64,000 nt of DNA from JANQOH01 sp965242575 (GTDB lineage: Bacteria; Pseudomonadota; Alphaproteobacteria; UBA7887). Position 1 is the stretch's first letter; each line of letters opens with the position of its first letter. Of this stretch, positions 50,754-58,623 are shown in pieces. The stretch is taken from positions 62,001 through 126,000 of the forward strand of contig OZ251461.1 in the NCBI GenBank assembly GCA_965242575.1, read 5' to 3'. The translations under genes were made by a program, and so were the position numbers. The notes under the pieces are model-generated. The model was not told the DNA's origin. It ran no database searches and saw nothing but the letters and a program-made list of their open reading frames with translations.

Positions 50754-50828
50754 GGGAGTTTTCCTCCGTCGGCGAAGCCGGTTTTCGACAGGGAAGATTG
50801 CCGCCCCCCGACGCGCGGGCCGGCGCGG

Positions 50829-50861
50829 CCCCCGCCCGGCCGGAATCCCGCCGGGCGGGGG
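50829..50861 (-). repeat. GC-rich hairpin between precursors 3 and 2
   Basis: CCCCCGCCCGGC (50829-50840) and its exact complement (50850-50861) form a 12-pair stem with a 9-base loop in the 148-base gap. It could attenuate read-through from precursor 3 into 2 or stabilise processed ends. No U-tract follows. Confidence 0.55.
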
Positions 50862-50901
50862 GGAGGTTCGCGCCGCGCCGCGCCGCGGGTTGCGTTTCGG
50901 C

Positions 50902-51279
50902 TCAGCTGCAAGCGGCGGAGCCGATGGTGCTCGCGGTGGCCACGCTGCCCGCGCAGCTCGGGAAGGTGCTGAGCGTGCTCGCGGAGCCGGCGCACCCGGC
51001 GGAGGACGCGGGCACCCCGCCGCTGACGTTATCGAGCGATATGTCCGACAGGAGCTGGTTGGGGTCGGACGGGAAGGCGATGTACACCGTGTCGCCGTCG
51101 TTCGCATGCACGCGCACTTCCGTCCCCTGCGGCACTTCGAGCCCCTTGCTGGCCAGCGCCGCGCGCGGGTCCTCCTCGAGGAGCGCCCGGAATTCGGGGT
51201 CGTTCTCCCGGGCGTCGCCGATCGCCCGGTACGCGGCGTTGATGGCCTCGGCGGCGGCCAGATTCGGGTTCGTCGTCAT
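50902..51279 (-). CDS. NHLP/proteusin-type RiPP precursor 3
   Basis: The 125-residue precursor has the most divergent leader of the array (AEAINAAYRAIGDARENDPE, VRVHANDGDTVYIAFPSDPN). It still ends in LSDISLDNVSGG at residue 88. The 37-residue core has three Cys, each in a Ser/Gly/Ala setting (SAGCAGSAS, FPSCAGSVA, GSAACS), and many Thr. The AAAGGAG ribosome site and 43-base spacing fit co-transcription with precursors 4 and 5. Confidence 0.77.
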   Translation of the reverse strand: MTTNPNLAAAEAINAAYRAIGDARENDPEFRALLEEDPRAALASKGLEVPQGTEVRVHANDGDTVYIAFPSDPNQLLSDISLDNVSGGVPASSAGCAGSASTLSTFPSCAGSVATASTIGSAACS

Positions 51280-51322
51280 TATCCGTCTCCTTTCATGCGT
51301 TCGCGCGGCTCCGGCGCTCCGC

Positions 51323-51712
51323 TCACGTCGAACTGACGGTGGCGGCGGTGCTGGCGCTGCTGACGGTGCTGGGAATGGTTCCCGCGCTGGCGACGGTGCC
51401 CGCCGAGCCGAGGCAATTGCTGCCGCCGGAAACGCTGCGCAGGTTCTCGTCCGCCAGACGGGCGTTCGGGTCGGGCGGCAGGACCAGGTGATAGACCTCG
51501 TCGGTGTTCTCCACGATCCGCAAGTCGTGGCCGGTGGGGACGTCGAGGCCGCGCTCGGAGAGGACCTCGCACGGCTCCCGGGCGGTGCGCGCGCGCAACG
51601 CGGGGTCGGCCCTCCAGTCGTCGGCGAGGGATTCGAGTTTGCCCCCGATGTCGGTCATCTCCTCCAGCGTGGGGGGCTGGGCCGGGGGCGTCTGGGTCGT
51701 GGGCGTGTTCAT
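51323..51712 (-). CDS. NHLP/proteusin-type RiPP precursor 4
   Basis: The 129-residue precursor has LESLADDWRADPALRARTAR, LRIVENTDEVYHLVLPPDPN and LADENLRSVSGG ending at residue 97. The 32-residue core begins SNCLGSAGTVASAGTIPS and ends VSSASTAATVSST, mostly Ser/Thr/Ala/Gly/Val with one Cys. Its leader is paired with that of precursor 1. It starts 33 bases after precursor 5. Confidence 0.78.
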   Translation of the reverse strand: MNTPTTQTPPAQPPTLEEMTDIGGKLESLADDWRADPALRARTAREPCEVLSERGLDVPTGHDLRIVENTDEVYHLVLPPDPNARLADENLRSVSGGSNCLGSAGTVASAGTIPSTVSSASTAATVSST

Positions 51713-51745
51713 GGCCGTGTTCTCCTGTTTTTCGAGCGTTCCGGC

Positions 51746-52138
51746 CTATACGGCCCGGGAGCCGGCGGTGCCGGCGGTGCCGGCGGAGCCGACGCTGCTG
51801 GGGACGCACACGCACAGGAAGCTCGACATGCTGCCCACCGAAGCCGCCGATCCGAGGGTCGAGCCGCCCGACACGTTGGTCAGCGTATCGTCGCCCAGCA
51901 TAGCGTTCGGGTCGGACGGCAGGGCGAGATGGTACACCTCGTCGCTATTCACGACGATCCTGGGTTCGGCGTCGGCCGGCAGCACCGCCTCGACGCCCAG
52001 AAAGGCGATTTCGTCGGCCACGTCGCCGGAATCGATCTTGGCGCGCAGCTCGGGGTCGTCATGGTAGCGCCTCGCCAGATCCTCGAAACGCGCCTGGTTG
52101 GCGCGCGCCTCCGGCGACCCGTGTTCGGTAAAGTTCAT
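51746..52138 (-). CDS. NHLP/proteusin-type RiPP precursor 5, first in the array
   Basis: The 130-residue precursor has FEDLARRYHDDPELRAKIDS, VVNSDEVYHLALPSDPN and LGDDTLTNVSGG ending at residue 92. The 38-residue core starts STLGSAASVGSMSSFLC, has a VCVPSSV middle and ends GSAGTAGTAGSRAV, so it is a variant of the precursor 2 core with an extra Cys. A GGAGG site precedes the ATG at 52138. A strong promoter lies upstream. Confidence 0.78.
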   Translation of the reverse strand: MNFTEHGSPEARANQARFEDLARRYHDDPELRAKIDSGDVADEIAFLGVEAVLPADAEPRIVVNSDEVYHLALPSDPNAMLGDDTLTNVSGGSTLGSAASVGSMSSFLCVCVPSSVGSAGTAGTAGSRAV

Positions 52139-52167
52139 GTGTTTTCCTCCATCGAGGCTGGGCCGGG

Positions 52168-52196
52168 CATGTAGCATAAGGAATCCGGTTTGTCAA
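52168..52196 (-). promoter_or_regulatory. Promoter of the RiPP precursor array
   Basis: A perfect TTGACA (52196-52191) is followed after 17 bases by TACATG (52173-52168), 30 bases before precursor 5. The remaining 160 bases up to the divergent hydroxylase gene show no other feature. Confidence 0.5.
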
Positions 52197-52359
52197 GCCG
52201 TTCCCCGCTGCGCCGCGACGATTGCGTTCGGGGTTCGCGGCCGCGCCGGCGCGTTGACGCCGGGGCGCGCTTTCCGGTAGCGGTTCCGGCGCCGACCGAA
52301 CCGGGGAGACTCCATGCCGGACACCCAACCGGCGCCGCGCCGGGGCGCGCGCGCAGGCC

Positions 52360-53196
52360 GTGGACCGCCTCCTTCTCGACCATGAGCCGGCGCTGCGGCT
52401 CGCCGCGTTTCTCGGCGTCTTCGCCGCAGTCGCGCTGGCCGAGCGGGCGTGGCCCCGGCGCCGTCCGCGCGCGGGCCGCTTGCGGCGCTGGGCGGTCAAT
52501 TGGGCCCTCGCGGCGCTCAACACCGCGTCGCTGCGGCTGACCGTCGCCGCGTCGGCGGTCGGCGCCGCCGCCGCCGCGGCCGCCGCCGGCTTCGGCCTGT
52601 TCCGGATTCTCGACTGGCCGGCGTGGGTCGAATTCGCCTGCGCCTTTGTCCTGCTCGACCTGGTGGTCTATTTCCAGCACGCGCTGCTGCATGCAGTGCC
52701 GGGGTTGTGGCGCCTCCACATGATGCACCACACCGACCTCGACTTCGACGTGACCACCGGCGTCCGGTTCCACCCGGGGGAGATCGCGTTCTCGACGGCG
52801 ATCAAGACCGGCGCGGCGGCCGCGCTCGGCGCGCCGGTCGCGGCGGTCGTGGCGTTCGAGATCGTCCTCAACGCCACCTCGATGTTCAACCACGCCAACC
52901 TGGCGCTGCCGGAGCGCGCCGACCGCATCCTCCGCCTGTTCGTCGTCACCCCCGACATGCACCGCGTCCACCATTCGACGGCGCGGCGTGAGACCGACAG
53001 CAATTTCGGCTTCAACCTGCCGTGGTGGGACCGCCTGTTCGGGACCTACCGCGCGCGCCCGGAGGCGGGCCACGCGGCGATGGAGATCGGCCTCGCCGAG
53101 TTCCGCGACCCGGCGCGGCTGGGGCTCCCGGCGCTGCTCGCCCTGCCGTTCGCGCGCGGCGCCGGGTTGCGGCGTCCGCCCGCGGACCCCACATGA
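52360..53196 (+). CDS. Fatty acid hydroxylase/sterol desaturase superfamily membrane protein
   Basis: These di-iron membrane enzymes hydroxylate or desaturate lipids. The 278-residue protein has about four helices and the three histidine boxes: HALLH, HMMHH and HRVHH, with FNHANL between the last two. FGFNLPWWDRLFGTYRARP is the standard segment after the last box. The GTG start gives a normal length. The substrate is unknown. It is divergent from the precursor array and may be unrelated to it. Confidence 0.85.
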   Translation: MDRLLLDHEPALRLAAFLGVFAAVALAERAWPRRRPRAGRLRRWAVNWALAALNTASLRLTVAASAVGAAAAAAAAGFGLFRILDWPAWVEFACAFVLLDLVVYFQHALLHAVPGLWRLHMMHHTDLDFDVTTGVRFHPGEIAFSTAIKTGAAAALGAPVAAVVAFEIVLNATSMFNHANLALPERADRILRLFVVTPDMHRVHHSTARRETDSNFGFNLPWWDRLFGTYRARPEAGHAAMEIGLAEFRDPARLGLPALLALPFARGAGLRRPPADPT

Positions 53197-53225
53197 CGGT
53201 CTCCAACGGACGAAGGAGCGGAGAC

Positions 53226-54098
53226 ATGTTCGGAAAATCCGCGACGGCCGCGGCGGCCGCGCTGGCGCTGCTCGCCGCGCCCGCGGCGCTGGCGGAGCTG
53301 AAAGTGACGCAAATCGCCGACGGCGTGTACACGCTGGCCGGGCCGTTCTACACCAGCCTCGCCGCGGTGGGGGAGGACGGCGTCCTCGTCACCGACCCGG
53401 CCAATACGCCCCGCGCCGAGGAGATGAAGGCCGCCATCGCCGGGATCACCGACAAACCCGTCGCCTGGGTGGTCCTCTCGCACGAGCATTACGACCACGT
53501 CGGCGGGACGGGGGCGTTCCCCGGCGCCAAGGTGGTGTGCCATTCCGCCTGCCGGACGGTGTTCGACCTGAACCCCATGGCCGACACGCCGGACGAGGTG
53601 GACCTGGAGTTCGACGACACCCTCGAGCTGGACCTGGGCGGGACGACGGCGGTGCTGCGGTATTTCGGCCCCGCCGACGGCTTCGGCAGTTCGGTGCTGC
53701 ATCTGCCGGAGCAGCGCATCGCGTTCACCGCCGACCTCTACGAGGACCGGTCGCTGACCACGGGCATGTGGATGGACGACGACAATTACCTCGCCATCCT
53801 GCGGGTGCTGCGCGAGTTGAAGGCGATGGAGCTCGAACACGCCGTCAACGCGCATTCCCACGACACTTCGCCGGAGATCGTCGACAGCAGCCTCGCCTTC
53901 GTCGAGGACCTCTACGCGCTGGCGGGCGGCGCCATCGCCGGCGCGATGGAGGCCGGCGGGCCGTTCCAGGTGTTCACGAGCCTGGAGAAGTGGCCGCACG
54001 AGCTGAAACTGCCGCAATACGCCCATTGGGAGGGATACGAGGAGCACTTCCCGGTCCACGTCCGGCGCATGGTCCTCTCCATCTTCCACGGCGGCTGA
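53226..54098 (+). CDS. Exported metallo-beta-lactamase-fold hydrolase
   Basis: The 290-residue protein has a signal peptide (AAAAALALLAAPAALAE). The zinc motif is LSHEHYDHVGG (HxHxDH), with downstream ligands in VNAHSHD-type context. GEDGVLVTDPANTPRAEEM is the usual strand before it. The substrate cannot be read from sequence. The start at 53226 is preferred over 53193 because AAGGAG lies 9 bases upstream and the signal peptide then starts properly. Confidence 0.82.
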   Translation: MFGKSATAAAAALALLAAPAALAELKVTQIADGVYTLAGPFYTSLAAVGEDGVLVTDPANTPRAEEMKAAIAGITDKPVAWVVLSHEHYDHVGGTGAFPGAKVVCHSACRTVFDLNPMADTPDEVDLEFDDTLELDLGGTTAVLRYFGPADGFGSSVLHLPEQRIAFTADLYEDRSLTTGMWMDDDNYLAILRVLRELKAMELEHAVNAHSHDTSPEIVDSSLAFVEDLYALAGGAIAGAMEAGGPFQVFTSLEKWPHELKLPQYAHWEGYEEHFPVHVRRMVLSIFHGG

Positions 54099-54103
54099 CC
54101 GGC

Positions 54104-55570
54104 CTACCCCGCCGCGGCGCGCCCGGCCTCCTCTCCGGCGCGGGCGCGCGCGGCGGTCGCTGGCGACAGCCAGGCGCCCCCGTCGAGCAGCGCGCGCTGG
54201 ACGCGGCGCGGGTCCACTTGGCGCGGCGCCAGGCCGGCGGCGGCGGCCAGCGCCGCGGCGGTCCCCGCCGCCTGGCCCGACATCCAGCATTGCGGAATCT
54301 CGCGCAGGAACGAGTGCGAACTCGGGTCGCAGGCGATATGCCGCCCGGCGCCGAGCGCGCCCTCGATCCCTTGCGGCAGTAGCGCGCCGTAAGGCACCGA
54401 GACGTTGGGGAATTTCGGCGACAGCGAGGGGGAGACGCCGATCTCGTCGTCCCACACCGCGCCGCCGTCCCACCGCGCGCGCGTCACCATGCGCGCGGCG
54501 GCGATGCGGCGGCTGTGGCGCACGCCGATCTGCGGCGCGCCCAGCATGAGGAACGCGCCGCCGAAACCCGGCGCATGCGCGCGGTAGAACGCGACGTGCC
54601 GGTCGGCGAGGGCGCGCGACCGCAGCTCCACCTCGGTCAGGTCCTCGACGTCCAGCGCGTCGTGGCCCGACAGCCGGGGGCCCATGAACAGCGCCACGTC
54701 GTCGCGCCACGACACGAAGGGCTTTTCGAACGGCCCCACCTCGGCGCGCCCGCGCGCCATGAAACCGGCGAAGCCCCGGCGGTCGCCGGCGCGGAAGGCG
54801 AGCCAGCGCGGCATGTCCACCCCGCCGGCGAGGAAGGCGGTGTTGACGCAATGGTGGATGTCGTTCTCGTCGACGTCGCTCGCCATCGGCGCGCCGGCGC
54901 GGGCGAGCAGGTCGGCGTCGCCGGTGCAATCGACGGTGACCTTCGCGAGCACGGCGCGGCGGCCCTCCTTGCTCTCGAAGACGGCGCCGCGAATCCGCCC
55001 GTCGGCGGCGACCGGCGCCGCGGCCCAGGCGTGGAGCAGGATGCGCGCGCCGGCCTCGCGGGCGATGTCGAGCGAGGCGGTCTTGAGCGCCTCCGGGTCC
55101 ACCGTCGGCGCCCAGGCGACGATCCCGTGATAGGCGGCGGTCCGCTGCGCCCAATAGGCCGCGGCGGCGGCGTCGCGCGACCCCCAATCGGCGCGCGGCG
55201 GCCCCATGACCGCGCCGGCGGGCAGGCGGTCCAACAGCTCCTCGGCGAAGCCGGCGATGACCCGCCGCCCGCTCCAGTCGGTCATGCGGTCGATCCAGAT
55301 CACCAGCCCGCCGGTGGAGAGGCCGCCGAGATGGTTGTAGCGCTCGACCAGCATCGTCTCCGCGCCGAGGCGCGCGGCCGCGACCGCCGCCGCGGTCCCC
55401 GCCGGGCCGCCGCCGACGACGAGGACGTCGACCTCGGCGAACACCGGGGTGTCGCGCGCCGGCTCGCGCACCGCCGCCGCCGGCCGCGCCCGCCGCGCCC
55501 GCGCCCGGCCGCCGGAGAACATCTCGAGGCCCTGCTGTTCGCCGATGGCGTTGGTCAGGTTATCGCCCAT
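54104..55570 (-). CDS. FAD-dependent oxidoreductase
   Basis: The 488-residue protein has the dinucleotide-binding motif VLVVGGGPAGTAAAVAAARL near residues 50-70. LVERYNHLGGLSTGGLVIW follows, as in FAD-dependent oxidoreductases of the FAD_oxidored group. VTVDCTGDADLLARAGAP and IPQCWMSGQAAGTAAALAA are typical later blocks. No signal peptide is present. The substrate is unknown. It converges with the MBL gene, 5 bases from its stop. Confidence 0.8.
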   Translation of the reverse strand: MGDNLTNAIGEQQGLEMFSGGRARARRARPAAAVREPARDTPVFAEVDVLVVGGGPAGTAAAVAAARLGAETMLVERYNHLGGLSTGGLVIWIDRMTDWSGRRVIAGFAEELLDRLPAGAVMGPPRADWGSRDAAAAAYWAQRTAAYHGIVAWAPTVDPEALKTASLDIAREAGARILLHAWAAAPVAADGRIRGAVFESKEGRRAVLAKVTVDCTGDADLLARAGAPMASDVDENDIHHCVNTAFLAGGVDMPRWLAFRAGDRRGFAGFMARGRAEVGPFEKPFVSWRDDVALFMGPRLSGHDALDVEDLTEVELRSRALADRHVAFYRAHAPGFGGAFLMLGAPQIGVRHSRRIAAARMVTRARWDGGAVWDDEIGVSPSLSPKFPNVSVPYGALLPQGIEGALGAGRHIACDPSSHSFLREIPQCWMSGQAAGTAAALAAAAGLAPRQVDPRRVQRALLDGGAWLSPATAARARAGEEAGRAAAG

Positions 55571-55621
55571 CGCCCGCCGCCTCCCCCCAATGTCCCGCCG
55601 ACTCTCGCCGTTCGGGCGCAT

Positions 55622-55627
55622 TATACT
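55622..55627 (+). promoter_or_regulatory. -10 box placed for a leaderless transcript
   Basis: TATACT at 55622-55627 ends 7 bases before the A of the ATG at 55634, so transcription would begin at or near the start codon. No good -35 hexamer or ribosome site is visible. Confidence 0.4.
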
Positions 55628-55633
55628 CGCGCC

Positions 55634-56566
55634 ATGACCGACCGCTTCGTCGACTGCCCGCCCTTCCTCGCCGCGCTGGCGGACGATTCGATGCGCGCCG
55701 CCGCGCCGGGGGTGGAGATCGCCGTCGGCAGCCCGGACCGCGCGGCGCTGCGCGCGTTGCTCGCCGACTGCCGGATCGCCGCGGTGGACCACACGGAGAT
55801 CGACGCCGCCATGCTGGCGGACGCGCCGACGCTGCGCGCCGTCGTGTTTCTGGGAACGGGGGCCTCGAGCTATATCGACCTCGCGGCGGCGCGGGCGCGC
55901 GGCGTCGTAGTGCGGACGATTCGGGGCTACGGCGACCGCGCCGTCGCCGAGCATGCGGCGGCGCTGATGTTCGCCGCCGGGCGCAAGGTCGCGGCGATGG
56001 ACCGCGCCATCCGCGCCGGCGGGTGGGAGACGCTGGACGGCGTCGAGTTCGCCGGCCGGACCCTGGGCGTCGTCGGCGCGGGCGGGATCGGGCGCGAGGC
56101 GATCCGCATCGGCGCGGCGCTCGGCATGAAGGTCGTCGCCTGGAGCCGGAGCGGCGTTCCCGCCGGCCTGCCTTGCGCGGCGCGCCCGCTCGACGCGCTG
56201 CTGGCGGAGTCGCATGTCGTGTCGCTGCATCTGGCGCTGACGCCGGAGACCGCCGGGATATTGGACCGCCGCCGCCTGGGCCTGATGCGCCCCGGCGCGA
56301 TCCTGGTCAACACGGCGCGCGGCGGCTTGGTGGACGAGGCGGCGCTCATCGACGCGCTCCGCGCCGGCCGCCCGGCGCATGCCGCCCTCGACGTCTTCGC
56401 CGATGAGCCGCCCTCCGCCGACAGCCCCCTCCGCCGCCTCGACAACGTAACCCTGACCGCCCATGCCGGCTTCATGACGCGGGAGGCATCGGTCCGCCTG
56501 CTGCGCGCCGGCTTCGCCCTCATCGCCGAGGAGCGCGCACGGATGGAGCCGGAGCGAAAAGCGTGA
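55634..56566 (+). CDS. D-2-hydroxyacid dehydrogenase family protein
   Basis: The 310-residue protein belongs to the NAD-dependent D-isomer-specific dehydrogenases. TLGVVGAGGIGREAIRIGAA is the cofactor motif. NTARGGLVDEAALIDAL carries the catalytic Arg, DVFADEPP the Glu and LTAHAGFMT the His. VVVRTIRGYGDRAVAEHAAA precedes the cofactor domain. It has no ACT domain, unlike SerA in this window, so a role in another 2-hydroxyacid pathway is likely. Confidence 0.85.
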   Translation: MTDRFVDCPPFLAALADDSMRAAAPGVEIAVGSPDRAALRALLADCRIAAVDHTEIDAAMLADAPTLRAVVFLGTGASSYIDLAAARARGVVVRTIRGYGDRAVAEHAAALMFAAGRKVAAMDRAIRAGGWETLDGVEFAGRTLGVVGAGGIGREAIRIGAALGMKVVAWSRSGVPAGLPCAARPLDALLAESHVVSLHLALTPETAGILDRRRLGLMRPGAILVNTARGGLVDEAALIDALRAGRPAHAALDVFADEPPSADSPLRRLDNVTLTAHAGFMTREASVRLLRAGFALIAEERARMEPERKA

Positions 56567-56572
56567 ACGAGG

Positions 56573-56896
56573 CTACTGCCCGGTTCCCTCCGCGGCGGAC
56601 GGCGCCAGGCCGAGCTTCCCCTCGATCCGGGCGACGCGGGTGTTCAGCTCGATCAGGCGCGCGTCCACGCCGGTGAAGCGCGTGTTCGTTTCGGAGCGGA
56701 ATTCCCTCATGTCGGCTTCGATGTTCGTGAGCCGCGCGTCGATGGCGAGCCACAGGAACGCACCCACGACCACGTTCGTCGCGACCACGGTGAGCGCCAC
56801 GGCCGCTACGGCGACCCCGAAGCCGAAACCGCTAAACCGCGGCCCGGCGGCACCGTCCCGCCGCGGATCCGCGGCGGCCATCGAAACATCGACCAT
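56573..56896 (-). CDS. Small single-pass membrane protein with coiled-coil tail, copy 1
   Basis: The 107-residue protein has a short cytoplasmic N-terminus (MVDVSMAAADPRRDGAAG) and one long hydrophobic helix (VAVAAVALTVVATNVVVGAF). A heptad-like C-terminal segment follows (ARLTNIEADMREFRSETNTR, ARLIELNTRVARIEGKLGL). It is a close paralogue of the gene at 56997-57308. I know no characterised homologue. Confidence 0.7.
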   Translation of the reverse strand: MVDVSMAAADPRRDGAAGPRFSGFGFGVAVAAVALTVVATNVVVGAFLWLAIDARLTNIEADMREFRSETNTRFTGVDARLIELNTRVARIEGKLGLAPSAAEGTGQ

Positions 56897-56996
56897 GCGC
56901 CGCCTCCATCTCGCCCCGCTTCCGATCTCGCCATCGCAGGCGGTGAGCGCGCAACGGCGCGGCCTTGCCGCTATGCTCCGGATCGGGCGCGGGGAT

Positions 56997-57308
56997 TCAG
57001 CGCTCCGTTCCCTCCGGGGGTGGCGGCGGGACGCTGAGTTTTCCCTCGAGCCGACCGACGCGCGTGCTCAATTCCACGAGACGGGCGTCCATGCCGTTCA
57101 TCCCGACCCGGATCTCCCTCACGTCGGCTTCGAGGTTGGTCAGCCGCGCGTCGAGCGCCAGCCACAGGAACGCGCCCACGGCCGCATTCGTCGCGATCAC
57201 GGTAAGCACCACAGTCGCGATCACGACCCCGAAGCCGAAACTGCCGACCCGCGATCCGGCGGCACCGTCCCGACGCGGATCCGTGTCGGCCATCGAAACA
57301 TCGACCAT
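56997..57308 (-). CDS. Small single-pass membrane protein with coiled-coil tail, copy 2
   Basis: The 103-residue protein shares start (MVDVSMADTDPRRDGAAG), membrane helix (VVIATVVLTVIATNAAVGAF) and coiled coil (ARLTNLEADVREIRVGMNGM) with copy 1. The frame is open further upstream to 57476. The start at 57308 is chosen because it aligns exactly with copy 1, and the DNA before both starts is also similar. Confidence 0.7.
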   Translation of the reverse strand: MVDVSMADTDPRRDGAAGSRVGSFGFGVVIATVVLTVIATNAAVGAFLWLALDARLTNLEADVREIRVGMNGMDARLVELSTRVGRLEGKLSVPPPPPEGTER

Positions 57309-57536
57309 GCGCCGCCTCCGTCCGCTCCGCCACGCCTCCGCAACGATAACGCCGTTCCCGCCAGAGCGCAAACCGCGTCCGCCGGCTACTCCGCCGCCGG
57401 CGCCCACCGACAGGACTCCCTCGAGATCGTTACGCATGGCCTCGCATGCGGCGATCCGCTTCTTTGATTGCGCCATGATCGCGGCCTCCCCGAAGACGCC
57501 GGGCGGCGGCCATCGCGGCGCACGGCGCCGTCGCCC

Positions 57537-58136
57537 CTACAGGTCCACCTCCACCCGGTCCAGCGCCTCCTCCCACATCGTCTCCGGGTCGCGGTCGAAC
57601 AGGAAGTCCGCGTCGGCGGGGGCGAGAAGCCAGTCGCCGCGGGCGAGCTCGCCCTCCAGCTGGCCCGGCGCCCAGCCGGCGTAGCCGAAGGCGAACAGCG
57701 CCCGCTCCGGCCCCGCGCCGGACAGCAGGTCGGACACCGCCGCCTCGTCGACCGAGAACGCCACCCCGCCGGCGACCGGAACCGTCGACCGCGAGGCGTA
57801 GTCGCCGCCGTGCAGGACGAAGCCGCGCCCCGGCGCCACCGGGCCGCCCCAATGCAGCGCCACCGGCGCCTCCGACGCCTCGCCCGTTATTCCCAGCCGC
57901 TCGGCGATCTCCGTCCCGGGGACCGTCCCCATGCGCCGGTTGACGACCAGCCCGAAGGCGCCGTTGGCGTCGTGGACGCACATGTAGATCACCGTCCCGG
58001 CGAAGCGCGGGTCGGGCATCGACGGCGCGGCGGCCAGCAGCCGGCCCGCCGTCGATTCGGCCGCCGGCGCCGCGGCGGCGAGCAGCGCGCAGGCGAGGAC
58101 GGCGGCGGCGAACGGAGCGCGCGCGGCGCGCGGCAT
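57537..58136 (-). CDS. YqgE/AlgH family protein with signal peptide
   Basis: The 199-residue protein has the YqgE core. LLAAAPSMPDPRFAGTVIYM and GAFGLVVNRRMG come first, then HWGGPVAPGRGFVLHGGDY and FAFGYAGWAPGQLEGELARG. The family (UPF0301) has no settled biochemical function and is usually cytoplasmic. Here an extra N-terminal segment (MPRAARAPFAAAVLACALLA then AAAPAAES) looks like a signal peptide, suggesting export. The start at 58136 begins that segment. Confidence 0.85.
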   Translation of the reverse strand: MPRAARAPFAAAVLACALLAAAAPAAESTAGRLLAAAPSMPDPRFAGTVIYMCVHDANGAFGLVVNRRMGTVPGTEIAERLGITGEASEAPVALHWGGPVAPGRGFVLHGGDYASRSTVPVAGGVAFSVDEAAVSDLLSGAGPERALFAFGYAGWAPGQLEGELARGDWLLAPADADFLFDRDPETMWEEALDRVEVDL

Positions 58137-58225
58137 GGCGGACTCCCCAGTTTCCGGGCGGCGGGGTATGATGCCCCCGGCGGGCGCCGCGGGGCAACCG
58201 CCGGGGCGCAAGGAGGGAGAGAAGC

Positions 58226-58480
58226 ATGGCGGAGACCGGGGCCGAGGCCGTCGCCGGGGAGCGGCTGCGCGTGTTCGTCGAGCGCATAGAGCGGCTGGAG
58301 GCGGACAAGGCGGCCGTCGCCGGCGACATCCGCGACGTCTACGCCGAGGCGAAGGCGGCGGGGTTCGAGGTCAAGGTGTTGCGCCAGATCGTCCGGCTGC
58401 GCGGCATGGACCAGACGGAGCGCGCAGAGCAGGAGGAGCTGCTCGCCCTCTACCGCCGGGCCCTCGGCATGGACGGCTGA
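58226..58480 (+). CDS. gapR: GapR-like DUF2312 DNA-binding protein
   Basis: GapR is a small alphaproteobacterial nucleoid protein that clamps overtwisted AT-rich DNA and aids replication. The 84-residue protein has the family pattern AGERLRVFVERIERLEADKA, DIRDVYAEAKAAGFEVKVLR and QIVRLRGMD. AAGGAGGGAGAG supplies a strong ribosome site. It is a useful marker for an alphaproteobacterial origin. Confidence 0.92.
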   Translation: MAETGAEAVAGERLRVFVERIERLEADKAAVAGDIRDVYAEAKAAGFEVKVLRQIVRLRGMDQTERAEQEELLALYRRALGMDG

Positions 58481-58623
58481 CGGCGCACGCCCCCGGAGCG
58501 CGGATCCGGCTGGCCCTCCCCGGCCCCGCACGCCGCGCAACGTCCGCCGAAAAAAAGACAGCGCGCCTTGCGCGGCCGATCGCGGCGCGATCCGGTTTCC
58601 GAGACCGTTCGGCGGCGCCGGAG

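Noticed and set aside
52360..54098. The hydroxylase-like and MBL genes as RiPP tailoring enzymes
   Set aside because: They are divergent from the precursor array, look like lipid and small-molecule enzymes, and show no leader-binding domain. Proximity alone is not enough.
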